From Chryseobacterium jejuense (GTDB taxonomy: Bacteria > Bacteroidota > Bacteroidia > Flavobacteriales > Weeksellaceae), in assembly GCF_900100075.1 (NCBI RefSeq), contig NZ_FNEG01000006.1, positions 186,001 through 250,000 on the forward strand: a stretch of 64,000 bases of DNA, given 5' to 3'. The notes under the pieces were generated by a model, which saw only the letters and a list, made by a program, of their open reading frames with translations, made no database searches and was not told where the DNA came from. Shown here piece by piece: positions 35,369 to 44,314 of the stretch (the first letter of the stretch is position 1; each line of letters begins with the position of its first letter). The position numbers and the translations under genes were made by a program.

Positions 35369-36580
35369 ATGGCAAAGGAAACGTTTAATCGTAACAAACC
35401 ACACTTGAACATTGGTACTATTGGTCACGTTGACCATGGTAAAACTACTCTTACAGCTGCTATTTCTGCTGTATTAGCTAGCAAAGGTCTTGCTGAGAAA
35501 AAAGACTTCTCTGCAATTGACTCTGCTCCAGAAGAAAAAGAAAGAGGTATTACTATCAATACTGCTCACATCGAATACGAAACTGAAAAAAGACACTATG
35601 CTCACGTTGACTGTCCAGGTCACGCCGACTATGTTAAGAACATGGTAACTGGTGCTGCTCAGATGGATGGAGCTATCGTAGTATGTGCTGCAACTGATGG
35701 TCCAATGCCTCAGACTAGAGAACATATCCTACTTTGCCGTCAGGTAAATGTACCTAGAATCGTTGTTTTCATGAACAAAGTTGACATGGTGGATGATCCA
35801 GAATTGTTAGAACTTGTTGAAATGGAACTTAGAGACTTATTGTCTACTTACGAGTTTGATGGAGATAACTCTCCAGTAATCCAAGGTTCTGCTTTAGGAG
35901 CTCTTACAGCAGCTACTGCATCTCCTGCTAACACAGAAGATAAGTGGTTCAAAAGCGTAGAAGAATTAATGGATGCTGTTGATACTTGGATCGAGCAACC
36001 ACCAAGAGATACTGAAAAGCCATTCTTGATGCCAATCGAAGACGTATTCTCTATTACAGGTAGAGGTACTGTAGCAACTGGTAGAATCGAGGCTGGTGTT
36101 ATCAACACTGGAGATCCAGTTGATATCGTAGGTATGGGTGATGAAAAATTAACTTCTACTATTACAGGAGTTGAGATGTTCAGAAAGATCCTAGATAGAG
36201 GTGAAGCTGGAGATAACGTAGGTCTATTGTTGAGAGGTATTGAAAAAACTGACATCAAGAGAGGTATGGTTATCGCTAAGAAAGATTCAGTTAAGCCACA
36301 CAAAAAATTCAAAGCTTCTGTTTATATCCTTTCTAAAGAAGAAGGTGGACGTCACACTCCATTCCACAACAAGTACCGTCCTCAGTTCTATGTAAGAACT
36401 ACTGACGTTACAGGTGAGATCTTCTTACCAGAAGGTGTAGAAATGGTAATGCCTGGTGATAACTTAGAGATCACTGTAGAATTGTTACAACCAATCGCTC
36501 TTAACGTAGGTCTTAGATTTGCGATCAGAGAAGGAGGTAGAACAGTTGGTTCAGGTCAGGTTACTGAAATTGTAGACTAA
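35369..36580 (+). CDS. tuf: Elongation factor Tu
   Basis: The 403-residue GTPase delivers aminoacyl-tRNA to the ribosome. The G-domain carries GHVDHGKT (P-loop), DCPGHADY (switch II) and NKVDMVDD (guanine base); domains 2 and 3 follow, with RGTVATGRIE and the C-terminal GGRTVGSGQVTEIVD. It is about 8 residues longer than the common 394-396, probably in the linker after the G-domain (ASPANTEDKWFKSVEEL). Codon use is biased as in a highly expressed gene. tRNA-Trp, secE and nusG follow, the conserved Bacteroidota order. Confidence 0.98.
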   Translation: MAKETFNRNKPHLNIGTIGHVDHGKTTLTAAISAVLASKGLAEKKDFSAIDSAPEEKERGITINTAHIEYETEKRHYAHVDCPGHADYVKNMVTGAAQMDGAIVVCAATDGPMPQTREHILLCRQVNVPRIVVFMNKVDMVDDPELLELVEMELRDLLSTYEFDGDNSPVIQGSALGALTAATASPANTEDKWFKSVEELMDAVDTWIEQPPRDTEKPFLMPIEDVFSITGRGTVATGRIEAGVINTGDPVDIVGMGDEKLTSTITGVEMFRKILDRGEAGDNVGLLLRGIEKTDIKRGMVIAKKDSVKPHKKFKASVYILSKEEGGRHTPFHNKYRPQFYVRTTDVTGEIFLPEGVEMVMPGDNLEITVELLQPIALNVGLRFAIREGGRTVGSGQVTEIVD

Positions 36581-36597
36581 TCATCTTAAAATAAATA

Positions 36598-36631
36598 AAG
36601 CTTCCGAAAGGAAACTCTCGGAAGCTTTTAT
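36598..36631 (+). terminator. Hairpin after tuf
   Basis: AAAGCTTCCGA (36598-36608) pairs with TCGGAAGCTTT (36618-36628) and is followed by TATAA. The T run is short and tRNA-Trp starts 5 bases later, so partial read-through or processing is likely. Confidence 0.65.
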
Positions 36632-36635
36632 AACT

Positions 36636-36706
36636 ACGGGCATCGTCCAATGGTAGGATACCGGTCTCCAAAACCGTTGATCAGGGTTCGAATCCTTGTG
36701 CCCGTG
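36636..36706 (+). tRNA. tRNA-Trp(CCA)
   Basis: Acceptor ACGGGCA pairs with TGCCCGT, discriminator G. The anticodon loop CTCCAAA gives CCA. T-arm CAGGGTTCGAATCCTTG. It is 71 bases long and lies between tuf and secE as in other Bacteroidota. Confidence 0.95.
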
Positions 36707-36718
36707 CAAATATAAATT

Positions 36719-36925
36719 ATGAGTTCATTTGTCGATTTTTTAAAAGGTTCTTATAACGAATTCAGACATAAAGTTGAATGGCCAAAATGGGCTGACCTTC
36801 AGTCTTCTACAATTGTAGTGACTATTGCGACAGTGATTCTGGCATTATTTACATTTGGAGTTGATGAATTGTTTTCTAAATCAATCAGCAACATCATTGG
36901 AATGCTAATCAACTTGTTCAATTAA
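36719..36925 (+). CDS. secE: Preprotein translocase subunit SecE
   Basis: The 68-residue single-pass form of SecE clamps SecY in the inner membrane. The amphipathic N-terminal part (FLKGSYNEFRHKVEWPKWADLQSS is split by the conserved VEWPK) is followed by one membrane segment, TIVVTIATVILALFTFGVDEL, at about 32-52. It starts 12 bases after tRNA-Trp and 21 bases before nusG. Confidence 0.95.
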   Translation: MSSFVDFLKGSYNEFRHKVEWPKWADLQSSTIVVTIATVILALFTFGVDELFSKSISNIIGMLINLFN

Positions 36926-36946
36926 TTATAAAAGTATTTTCCCAAA

Positions 36947-37489
36947 ATGAGCGAATTGAAATGGTATGTGCTGAAAGCTATCAGCGGACAGGAAAATAAA
37001 GTGAAAAACTATATTGAGACAGAAATCAAACGTCTAGGGTTTGAGCAGTACGTTACTCAAGTGGTTATTCCTATGGAAAAGGTAATTCAAATTAGAAACG
37101 GTAAAAAAGTTCCTAAAGAAAGACCTTACTATCCTGGATACTTAATGATTGAAGCTGAGCTAATGGGGGAGATTCCTCACGTTATCAAAAACATCCCTGG
37201 AGTTATTTCTTTCTTAAGTTTAACAAAAGGTGGAGATCCTGTTCCAATGAGAAAATCAGAAGTGAACAGAATGCTTGGAAGAATGGATGAACTTTCAGAA
37301 TTTGCAAGCGATGTTGAGATTCCATATGTAGTAGGAGAAAACGTAAAAGTGATCGATGGTCCTTTCAACGGATTCAATGGTACAATTGAGAAGATTCTTG
37401 AAGATAAAAAGAAAATTGAAGTTTCTGTATTAATCTTCGGTAGAAAAACTCCAATGGAACTAAGCTACATGCAAGTAGAAAAAGTATAA
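36947..37489 (+). CDS. nusG: Transcription termination/antitermination factor NusG
   Basis: The 180-residue elongation factor has an N-terminal RNA polymerase-binding NGN domain (KWYVLKAISGQENKVK, YYPGYLMIEAEL) and a C-terminal KOW domain (VKVIDGPFNGFNGTIEKI). Length matches the family. In most bacteria rplK follows immediately. Here a strong terminator closes the unit and a 6.3-kb island intervenes before rplK. Confidence 0.97.
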   Translation: MSELKWYVLKAISGQENKVKNYIETEIKRLGFEQYVTQVVIPMEKVIQIRNGKKVPKERPYYPGYLMIEAELMGEIPHVIKNIPGVISFLSLTKGGDPVPMRKSEVNRMLGRMDELSEFASDVEIPYVVGENVKVIDGPFNGFNGTIEKILEDKKKIEVSVLIFGRKTPMELSYMQVEKV

Positions 37490-37510
37490 TATTTACTGAT
37501 ATAAATTATA

Positions 37511-37541
37511 AAAAGGACCGCTTTAAGCGGTCCTTTTTTTG
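37511..37541 (+). terminator. Terminator after nusG
   Basis: AAAAGGACCGCTT (37511-37523) pairs with AAGCGGTCCTTTT (37525-37537), followed by TTTT. Confidence 0.9.
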
Positions 37542-38102
37542 TTGTATAAAGGTTTCTAATGAGTCAAGAATTGAATGGGTAAATAATAACTATCCTCAGA
37601 AGAAGGCTTTTAATAATGATAGGATATCCTTCTTAATATTCCATAGAGACATTCGAATTGGCTGTAAGAACTCAATAGGAATGTATTCTTAGCCTTTGGA
37701 TTTTCTTCAACACTCTTTTATTTCGAAATAATTCATTATTGATAAAAAATAACTATTTTTCATCTTCTATATTTTATTTTCTATAATTTTTAGTAGATTA
37801 TTTTATTAAAAGTATAAGTTTGCTGACTAGCTTCTATACTGCACTTTGCACGGGTTTATTACTCCCTTTTATTGGAAAATGGTTCCTTTTTCCTGTATTC
37901 ATTTAATTTTCTAATGATCATTTCATCTTTGATGGCATGTTTATTGTAAACTAACCATCATTAACCCATAAAACTTTTTGTTTTTTCATTTTGGTACACT
38001 GCTTAGCAGATGTATAAAGCTATTTTGTGTTTTATTCTTGAATCATAAATGAGATAAAGGAAAGTTGGGTTGAGAAGTTTTTAAAATAAACACATCCCCA
38101 TA
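37542..38102. other. 561-bp non-coding gap before the QVGIN-protein triplet
   Basis: No gene is supported. TAAGTTTGC at 37815-37823 matches the -7 form but has no -33 partner. An AGGATATCCT palindrome lies near 37620-37630. The rest is AT-rich with no strong hairpin. Confidence 0.4.
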
Positions 38103-38723
38103 ATGACAAAAATTATTTCGATGACCCTTTTAGTAGGGTCAGTAGGATTCATGAGTGCTCAGGTTGGCATTAATACTGCGAAGCCTGAAAAAGAACTTAC
38201 AGTGAATGGTACTATGAAGACATCTGGAATGGTTTTCAAAAAACCAATGGAAAAGCTTGGTGCTGATGAAAATTATACATTTATCATTAAGTCTCCGGCA
38301 CCGGAAAATAAGATTACCGCTTATAATGATACTTTTGTACCTAACTCTCCGGCACCAATTAATATTATTCAGTTTAAAGTTACTTGCGATCCTTCAGACA
38401 AGGATTGGGTAAATCAATTTGATACGAAGATCAATTCCAATAAGTTTCTTGTGGTGATTTCCTCTTTTGGATTTACTCAGCCTACAAGAACGTATTCTGC
38501 AGATTGGTTGACACCGGTTCCTCAAATATTTGCTTATTCTTCCGGAGGAACCTGGAAACTTAAAGCAGATTATCAAGGCTTTTCTCCAGATTCATCTTTC
38601 CCTACAGGAATATGGACACTTAATCTATTAGTGTTTGACAGATCTTATGCAAAAGACTTTAACTCTACTCAGGATCTTAAAGCCTCAACAACCGGTGCGG
38701 CGGCGGCTCCTTTAATTCAATAA
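38103..38723 (+). CDS. Exported QVGIN-motif protein, triplet member 1
   Basis: The 206-residue exported protein has a signal peptide at about 1-19 (ending MSAQ), directly followed by VGINTAKPEKELTVNG. This is the QVGINTxxPxxxLxVNG start found on many Bacteroidota surface proteins. The remainder is beta-rich, with FDTKINSNKFLVVIS and GIWTLNLLVFDRSYAKDF segments that recur in the next two genes. There is no T9SS tail. The function is unknown; the N-terminal motif is often found on fibre-like or filament-associated proteins, but that is only suggestive. Eight bases separate it from member 2. Confidence 0.85.
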   Translation: MTKIISMTLLVGSVGFMSAQVGINTAKPEKELTVNGTMKTSGMVFKKPMEKLGADENYTFIIKSPAPENKITAYNDTFVPNSPAPINIIQFKVTCDPSDKDWVNQFDTKINSNKFLVVISSFGFTQPTRTYSADWLTPVPQIFAYSSGGTWKLKADYQGFSPDSSFPTGIWTLNLLVFDRSYAKDFNSTQDLKASTTGAAAAPLIQ

Positions 38724-38731
38724 AATATTGT

Positions 38732-39379
38732 ATGAAACAAAATATTATAGTATTCTTGATGGCTTTTGCTTCTTTAAGCATGAAAGCTCAGGTTGGAATT
38801 AATACTACTACTCCTAAAGGTGCTTTGGATCTAGTAGGAGAAACATTAGTAGAATCCTATCTGATAGATACAGAAAATACAAAAGCAAGTGGAAATTATC
38901 TTCTTCTTACTCGTTCGAAAGATACTTCGCCTGTGGGTAAAGTAAAGCTGTTGGATATTTCACTTCGTAACGTAGCACCCGTAAATATGTATAATGTTAT
39001 ATTGAAAAATGTTAAACAGGACGAGGTGGTTAACCTAAATACAGGTTTAGATGCAAGTAAATATGTAGTGGCTATTACAGGGGCTGTTTTTACAGTAGCA
39101 ACATCGGCAACAATATCCACAACCACCCCCAAATCTTTTGGTTCTTACTCTACAGAAGTAACTCAGGTCACAAGCGGAGGCAAAAATTACCATGCGATCA
39201 ATCTGGGTTTTAAAGGCGCGGGTACCGTTTCATCACAAAATGGAACATGGACTCTTACATTGAACGTTTTTGAAAAATCCTTAGTTAAAGATTGGGGAAC
39301 TTTCAATGGTTCGGTTTCAGCATCTGCTTCACCTGTATATTCAGGAGTATCAACCAATACGCCTTTAGGGCTTCAATAA
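38732..39379 (+). CDS. Exported QVGIN-motif protein, triplet member 2
   Basis: The 215-residue exported protein has a signal peptide at about 1-19 (ending MKAQ), then VGINTTTPKGALDLVG. Its core repeats the family pattern: LNTGLDASKYVVAIT, and GTWTLTLNVFEKSLVKDW matching member 1's GIWTLNLLVFDRSYAKDF. It is probably a tandem duplicate of its neighbours. No T9SS tail and no known catalytic motif. The function is unknown. Confidence 0.85.
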   Translation: MKQNIIVFLMAFASLSMKAQVGINTTTPKGALDLVGETLVESYLIDTENTKASGNYLLLTRSKDTSPVGKVKLLDISLRNVAPVNMYNVILKNVKQDEVVNLNTGLDASKYVVAITGAVFTVATSATISTTTPKSFGSYSTEVTQVTSGGKNYHAINLGFKGAGTVSSQNGTWTLTLNVFEKSLVKDWGTFNGSVSASASPVYSGVSTNTPLGLQ

Positions 39380-39384
39380 AACAT

Positions 39385-40053
39385 ATGAAAAAGAAAATTT
39401 ATATTACAGTAATCATGTGTCTGGGGTTATTTCTAAATGCCCAGAAAGGGAAAGTAGGAATTAATACTGCTAATCCTACCGAGACACTTGACGTTAATGG
39501 AAAGACATATACAAATTCTTTATATCTTAGAAATCCAGGAGAGCCTACTATGACAGGAGGGAGTTTTCTTGCTACTTCCCAAAATGGTTTAGACTTATAT
39601 GATCCAACTTTGGAAAGCAGTGGGTTATTCAATTATCTGAAGCTTTCACTTACCGGAGTATCTGGAGCTGGAATTACAGATTATGATACAAAGATAAATG
39701 CAGACAACTTTCTTGTCGTACTTCATAACTATTCGTTTAAGCTGAATGATGGGACTACCAATGTTATGCTTGATTATGGAGATAATGGCACGAACGATAA
39801 CAGACAGGGGTCTCCTGATGTTGTTATGTTCAAAAGCAATGGTACTTGGCATATTAGGGCAAGGTTTACAGATAGTAGAATTATTGCTACGACTTCGTCC
39901 AATCCAGCAAGAACCTATAACAATTTCACAGTGGATCTTTACCTGATGGCTTATAAAAGATTGATCACAAAACAAAATATCAGTGATGTAAATGCTGATT
40001 TGGGAGGGACTGATGGTTCTACTCAAACGATTAACAAACCAGCAGGTTTTTAA
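39385..40053 (+). CDS. Exported QVGIN-motif protein, triplet member 3
   Basis: I start this protein at the ATG at 39385 (222 residues). It gives a clean signal peptide (MKKKIYITVIMCLGLFLNAQ) followed by KGKVGINTANPTETLDVNG. An upstream in-frame ATG at 39292 would overlap member 2 by 88 bases and bury the signal peptide, so I reject it. The body shares ITDYDTKINADNFLVVLH with member 1's VNQFDTKINSNKFLVVIS and ends with a Lys/Asp-rich KRLITKQNISDVNADLG segment parallel to the other two. No T9SS tail. The terminator is at 40081-40122. Confidence 0.85.
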   Translation: MKKKIYITVIMCLGLFLNAQKGKVGINTANPTETLDVNGKTYTNSLYLRNPGEPTMTGGSFLATSQNGLDLYDPTLESSGLFNYLKLSLTGVSGAGITDYDTKINADNFLVVLHNYSFKLNDGTTNVMLDYGDNGTNDNRQGSPDVVMFKSNGTWHIRARFTDSRIIATTSSNPARTYNNFTVDLYLMAYKRLITKQNISDVNADLGGTDGSTQTINKPAGF

Positions 40054-40080
40054 TATAAGAAAGTCATCATTAATGATAAG

Positions 40081-40122
40081 AAAGAAACCAGGCTATTGAA
40101 GAATAGTCTGGTTTCTTTTTTT
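40081..40122 (+). terminator. Terminator after the QVGIN triplet
   Basis: A 17-bp stem, AAAGAAACCAGGCTATT (40081-40097) against 40102-40118, has one G-T pair, a GAAG loop and a following T run. Confidence 0.9.
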
Positions 40123-40232
40123 AATAATCTTCATGCTGTATTTGAAATTTTTTATCAGTTTATTAGGTGTAGGTGAATATTGTCTGTTGTTTTTTCAAAT
40201 GATTTTATACTTTTATATGGAATTATATTAAA

Positions 40233-41792
40233 ATGGGGAAACGACTATTCTTTACATCGCTGTTTTTGCTTTCATTTATGCTGTACTTTGGACAGGCTAA
40301 GAAAGAGTATGAGCAATATATGGATATAGCCAATGAGCTAAAGTTTAAGGATTGGAAAAAAGCAGAGTTTAATATACAGCAGGCAAGAAAAAATGTTGCA
40401 GATAATGATTTGGCAAATTTTTATCTGGAAGCAGCAAAAATCTACAGTGATGCTAACTATTTTGATCTTGCATTGGATTACTCCAGCAAAGCTTATCACA
40501 TATTTGGAGATAAAGATGAAGAAAAAAGGGCTAAGATAGACGGAATTTTTGCCTATACGTATTCACAACTGAATGATACTAGAAAAGCAGTTACCTATTA
40601 CAAGAAACTGTTGAGCTTTTATCAGAAAAAAAAGCAGCAAACAGAAACCATCAAAGCACTTAATAATTTAGGAAATGCTTATCTGGTCTTATCAAAGCTG
40701 GATTCATCAAGATATTATTTTGAAGAAGGATTAAAAGCTTTCGAAACATATGATAATCCTGTTTTAAAAGCATTCGTCTTTTCAAACTTTGGAAAGCTTA
40801 ATTTTTTGGAAGGAAATCACATCAAAGCTGAGGACTATCTGTTGGAAGCTCATACTATTTTGAAGAAAAATAATATTGAAGATCATAAATCAAATTATCA
40901 GGTCAATTATAATCTTGCTAACTTCTATATTGAAACACAAAACCCGGAAAAAGCATTACTGTATGCTCAAAATGTGGGAAAATATATAACCTCTAATGGA
41001 GTAAATTTTGATAACACCAATTATTTAAGAACCCTTTATAGAGCTTATCAACTGAATAAAGATTATAAACATTCTGTAGAAACATTCAAAAAATATGATT
41101 CTATCCGTGAGCTGCTGAATATAGAAGAAAAGGCTGTGAATGTAGAACGGCTGAAAGTACAGCATGACTATGAACTACAGAAAAGACTGGATACAATAGA
41201 ACAGGACAAAAAGAATATACTATATGTGGTGATGGCTGTTATTCTTCTGTTGATAGTGATCATCAGTATTTTATTACTGATTAATTTCAGAAACAAAGCC
41301 GAAAAACTCCGTCTTGAGAAAAAGCTAATAGAAAACAGGGAAAAGCAATTGGAAATAGACAACCAGATGAAAGAAAAAATGCTGGTTTATAAATCCATGG
41401 AGCAATCTAAGATAGAGGAGATCTTTAAATCATTGCTGGAACAGGTAAATGTTCTGAAGTCTAAGCTTAAAGACAGTGAGATTAATGAAGTTTCAAGAAT
41501 TATCAACGAAATCAAACTGAACACTAAAAACGATTCTTGGGGAGATTTTGAATATCATTTTCTGAATATTCATGAGTCATTTTACGAAAACCTTGATCGC
41601 AAACATCCCGGATTAACCAATTATGATAAACGGCTGGCAGCAATGCTGAAACTGAAATTATCCACAAAAGAAATTTCAAACCTCCTGAATGTAACCCCAA
41701 AAACGATCGAAAATTCGAGAACACGTTTAAGAAAAAAAATGAATCTTACCAATACAAAAGAAGATCTTGCCCAATATTTGAATGAATTGTAA
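40233..41792 (+). CDS. TPR-repeat membrane regulator with C-terminal LuxR-type HTH
   Basis: The 519-residue protein has a signal or anchor segment (LFFTSLFLLSFMLYFGQA) and TPR-like helical repeats from about 25 to 310, including KALNNLGNAYLVLSKLDSSR. A membrane segment lies at about 330-352 (YVVMAVILLLIVIISILLL), followed by a coiled coil and then a LuxR-type helix-turn-helix near 472-510 (LKLSTKEISNLLNVTPKTIENSRTRLRKK). TPRs lie outside the membrane and the DNA-binding domain is cytoplasmic, a layout common in Bacteroidota. It probably relays an envelope signal to transcription; targets are unknown. It sits between the QVGIN triplet and a T9SS protein gene, which are candidate targets. Confidence 0.88.
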   Translation: MGKRLFFTSLFLLSFMLYFGQAKKEYEQYMDIANELKFKDWKKAEFNIQQARKNVADNDLANFYLEAAKIYSDANYFDLALDYSSKAYHIFGDKDEEKRAKIDGIFAYTYSQLNDTRKAVTYYKKLLSFYQKKKQQTETIKALNNLGNAYLVLSKLDSSRYYFEEGLKAFETYDNPVLKAFVFSNFGKLNFLEGNHIKAEDYLLEAHTILKKNNIEDHKSNYQVNYNLANFYIETQNPEKALLYAQNVGKYITSNGVNFDNTNYLRTLYRAYQLNKDYKHSVETFKKYDSIRELLNIEEKAVNVERLKVQHDYELQKRLDTIEQDKKNILYVVMAVILLLIVIISILLLINFRNKAEKLRLEKKLIENREKQLEIDNQMKEKMLVYKSMEQSKIEEIFKSLLEQVNVLKSKLKDSEINEVSRIINEIKLNTKNDSWGDFEYHFLNIHESFYENLDRKHPGLTNYDKRLAAMLKLKLSTKEISNLLNVTPKTIENSRTRLRKKMNLTNTKEDLAQYLNEL

Positions 41793-41935
41793 TTGATTGA
41801 ATTGTATTTGTTTATGTTTTGGTGTGTGGAGATGATGTGGTGTTTTTTGTTTGTTATGTGGTAATTGTGTGGGGTGTTTTTAATAGGATTGAAGGACTTT
41901 GTATTCCTTTGTTCCCTATTTAAAACAATACCACA

Positions 41936-43564
41936 ATGAAAAAATTACTTACTCTTTTTATAGGTCTTTCCATAGGTTTTATAGGAAAAGCACAATGGAA
42001 TCCTGCGTTGAATCAAAATCTTCTGGTAACAAGTGGAGGAGGCGGCTCTTTTGCTGAAACAATGAGTGATGGGAAAACATATATTGGATTCTGGAAAAGT
42101 GTGCCGGCACCGGTTAATTTTGAACTTTGGGTTCAGATTCTGGATCAAGCTGGAAACAAACAATTAGGTCCTAATGGAATTAAAGTTTCAGATCAGATTC
42201 CTATGGGAACTTATACCGTTATGGAAAAAACAGCCGTAGATGCATCAGATAATCTTTATATTGGGGTAACAGGAACAGGTGCCGGAACTCCAGGATATGT
42301 TTTTAAAATTACACCTCAGGGAACATCGGTATGGCCAAATGGGATTAGCTTGGGTGAAGCGTATTTACCCACGATTCTTCCATTATCAGATGGGAATATT
42401 GTTGTAGGCTATTTTCCTCCAAGTCAGAAATATACTAAAGTTCAGATGTTTGATCCTACCGGGCAATCAGTATGGACAGCGCCCACTCAGATTGTTTCAA
42501 ATGATCTTACTAAAAATACTATTCCTGCTGACCTCTTTAAATTGAATGGAGATGAATGCGAAATTATTTTCCATAAACAGCTCTCCTTTGGAACTACTAG
42601 CTATTTGTTTGCTCAGAAGCTAAACCTGAAAAATGGGGGATTACTTTGGGATGCTGCCCAACAGATTACTACTAAATCTACTGCTTATAATGCAAAATAT
42701 ACTGGAGCAGCGGATGGAAACATAGTGTATTACGGATATAGTACCGGTGAAAATATGAGATTTGATGGTTACCTTCAAAGAGTGAATACAGATGGTTCTC
42801 TTCCATGGGGTGTCTATGGAGTAGATTTTGATACCAATCAGACCTATTTTGAAAAAGATATGAAGATCGCTTTTACTCCTGGATCTTCTTATATATGGTC
42901 TATTGCCAATTACAGTTCTTCATCTCAGGGAGAAAATGGTGAGTTTGTACAGAAATTCGACAAAAATAGCGGAGCCAGATTATTTACAGATCATGCTAAA
43001 CAGGTATTTCCCGTAGATAATATATCGATGTTCCATTATAGCAATTTGCAGCTGGTAAATGATAAACCTTATTTTGTGGTGCAGAAAAAAGAAGGTACTG
43101 CACTTAATGTATCTCTGAATGCTGTACAATTAAAAGATAACGGAGATTTTGAGTGGCCTCAGCAATATCTTCCAATGGCAACCTTTCCAGCCTCTAAAGC
43201 TTATACAACTGTGTTGAGACCAATTAGTGGACAAGGAGTAATCGTGTTCCAAGAAACTAAAAATGTTGAAGGAGCTCCAACGGGGATTTATGCACAGAAT
43301 CTGTTGTTACCTAATAGTACAATGGGAACAAATGATATTTCAGGAAAAAAATCAAATATTAAATTTTATCCGAATCCGGCAGTAGACCTTATTCATATAG
43401 ATGGATTAAAAGATCAGGATTTCAAAATTTATAATACAGCAGGACAATTAGTGAAATCCGGATTGATGACGCAGGGAATAATTGATGTTAAAGATCTGAT
43501 AAAAGGAGCCTATATTTTAAAGGTAAAAGAAAAAGAAGAAAGTATGAAATTTCTCAAAAAGTAA
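41936..43564 (+). CDS. T9SS type A sorting domain-containing secreted protein
   Basis: The 542-residue protein has a signal peptide at about 1-19 (ending GKAQ). The body resembles a beta-propeller-like series of DG-rich blades (DGKTYIGFW, DASDNLYIGV, LSDGNIVVGY, AADGNIVYYGY). The C-terminal domain (FYPNPAVDLIHIDGL, FKIYNTAGQLVKSG, KGAYILKVKEKE, MKFLKK) is a T9SS type A sorting signal that directs export through the outer membrane and surface attachment. No catalytic motif is seen. It is the last gene of the island between nusG and rplK. Confidence 0.9.
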   Translation: MKKLLTLFIGLSIGFIGKAQWNPALNQNLLVTSGGGGSFAETMSDGKTYIGFWKSVPAPVNFELWVQILDQAGNKQLGPNGIKVSDQIPMGTYTVMEKTAVDASDNLYIGVTGTGAGTPGYVFKITPQGTSVWPNGISLGEAYLPTILPLSDGNIVVGYFPPSQKYTKVQMFDPTGQSVWTAPTQIVSNDLTKNTIPADLFKLNGDECEIIFHKQLSFGTTSYLFAQKLNLKNGGLLWDAAQQITTKSTAYNAKYTGAADGNIVYYGYSTGENMRFDGYLQRVNTDGSLPWGVYGVDFDTNQTYFEKDMKIAFTPGSSYIWSIANYSSSSQGENGEFVQKFDKNSGARLFTDHAKQVFPVDNISMFHYSNLQLVNDKPYFVVQKKEGTALNVSLNAVQLKDNGDFEWPQQYLPMATFPASKAYTTVLRPISGQGVIVFQETKNVEGAPTGIYAQNLLLPNSTMGTNDISGKKSNIKFYPNPAVDLIHIDGLKDQDFKIYNTAGQLVKSGLMTQGIIDVKDLIKGAYILKVKEKEESMKFLKK

Positions 43565-43591
43565 TTTTCCATAATAGTAATAGTTCAATTA

Positions 43592-43630
43592 GGAAGAAAG
43601 GGGAGCAGTCAGATGTTCTCCTTTTCTTTT
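43592..43630 (+). terminator. Probable terminator before the rplK promoter
   Basis: AAGAAAGGGGAGCA (43593-43606) pairs imperfectly with TGTTCTCCTTTTC (43614-43626), followed by TTTTA. It lies between the T9SS gene and the rplK promoter. Confidence 0.55.
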
Positions 43631-43728
43631 ATGAGAGAGTAAAATATATTCATCAATACGAAAATCTGGAATATGAACTTCTGAATATCAATTATTTTTT
43701 AAAACTTTTTAAAAATCAGCAATATCCG

Positions 43729-43760
43729 TTTGTAGTTTCAAAAATATTTTATACTTTTGC
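43729..43760 (+). promoter_or_regulatory. Promoter of rplKAJL
   Basis: TTTG (43729-43732), a 19-base spacer, and TACTTTTGC (43752-43760) match the consensus. The leader to the rplK ATG is about 90 bases. Confidence 0.85.
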
Positions 43761-43769
43761 AGTCCAAAA

Positions 43770-43804
43770 AGTAGGTTTGTCATAAGTGAGTGCGATAACC
43801 TACT
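43770..43804 (+). promoter_or_regulatory. Hairpin in the rplK leader
   Basis: AGTAGGTT (43770-43777) pairs with AACCTACT (43797-43804) over 8 bp, with a 19-base loop. In E. coli, ribosomal protein L1 represses the L11 operon by binding the rplK leader; a similar role here is inference. Confidence 0.45.
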
Positions 43805-43856
43805 GAATAATAAATGCTTCCAAACTCATTAATTATTCAAATTTAAAAAACAAACA

Positions 43857-44303
43857 ATGGCTAAGAAAGTCTTTAAAATGGTAAAGCTTCAGGTGAAAGG
43901 TGGCGCAGCTAACCCTTCTCCACCAGTAGGTCCAGCATTAGGTTCTGCAGGTGTGAACATCATGGAGTTTTGTAAGCAATTTAACGGAAGAACCCAAGAT
44001 AAGCCAGGGCAAGTTTTACCTGTAGTAATTACAGTGTACGAAGACAAATCTTTTGAATTCGTTATTAAAACTCCACCTGCAGCAATTCAGTTAATGGATG
44101 CGGCTAAGATCAAGGGAGGTTCTGGTGAACCAAACAGAAACAAAGTAGGTGCTGTAACTTGGGAACAAGTAAAGAAAATCGCTGAAGATAAAATGGCGGA
44201 TCTTAACTGTTTTACAATGGACTCTGCTGTTTCTATGGTTGCAGGTACTGCTAGATCTATGGGATTAAGAGTAACAGGAACTAAACCAACTTTTAACGCT
44301 TAA
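43857..44303 (+). CDS. rplK: 50S ribosomal protein L11
   Basis: The 148-residue protein forms the base of the GTPase-associated stalk. The N-terminal domain has KVFKMVKLQVKGGAANPSPPVGPALG, here split by the proline-rich turn, and GVNIMEFCKQFN. The C-terminal 23S RNA-binding domain carries KIKGGSGEPN and GTARSMGLRV. It is the first gene of the rplKAJL segment, with its own promoter. Confidence 0.97.
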   Translation: MAKKVFKMVKLQVKGGAANPSPPVGPALGSAGVNIMEFCKQFNGRTQDKPGQVLPVVITVYEDKSFEFVIKTPPAAIQLMDAAKIKGGSGEPNRNKVGAVTWEQVKKIAEDKMADLNCFTMDSAVSMVAGTARSMGLRVTGTKPTFNA

Positions 44304-44314
44304 AACTATTAGAA

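Noticed and set aside
35848..36312. 154-codon antisense frame in tuf
   Set aside because: Antisense to EF-Tu; no promoter, no recognisable protein features.
39292..39384. N-terminal extension of the third QVGIN protein
   Set aside because: It overlaps the previous gene by 88 bases and hides a clean signal peptide that starts at 39385.
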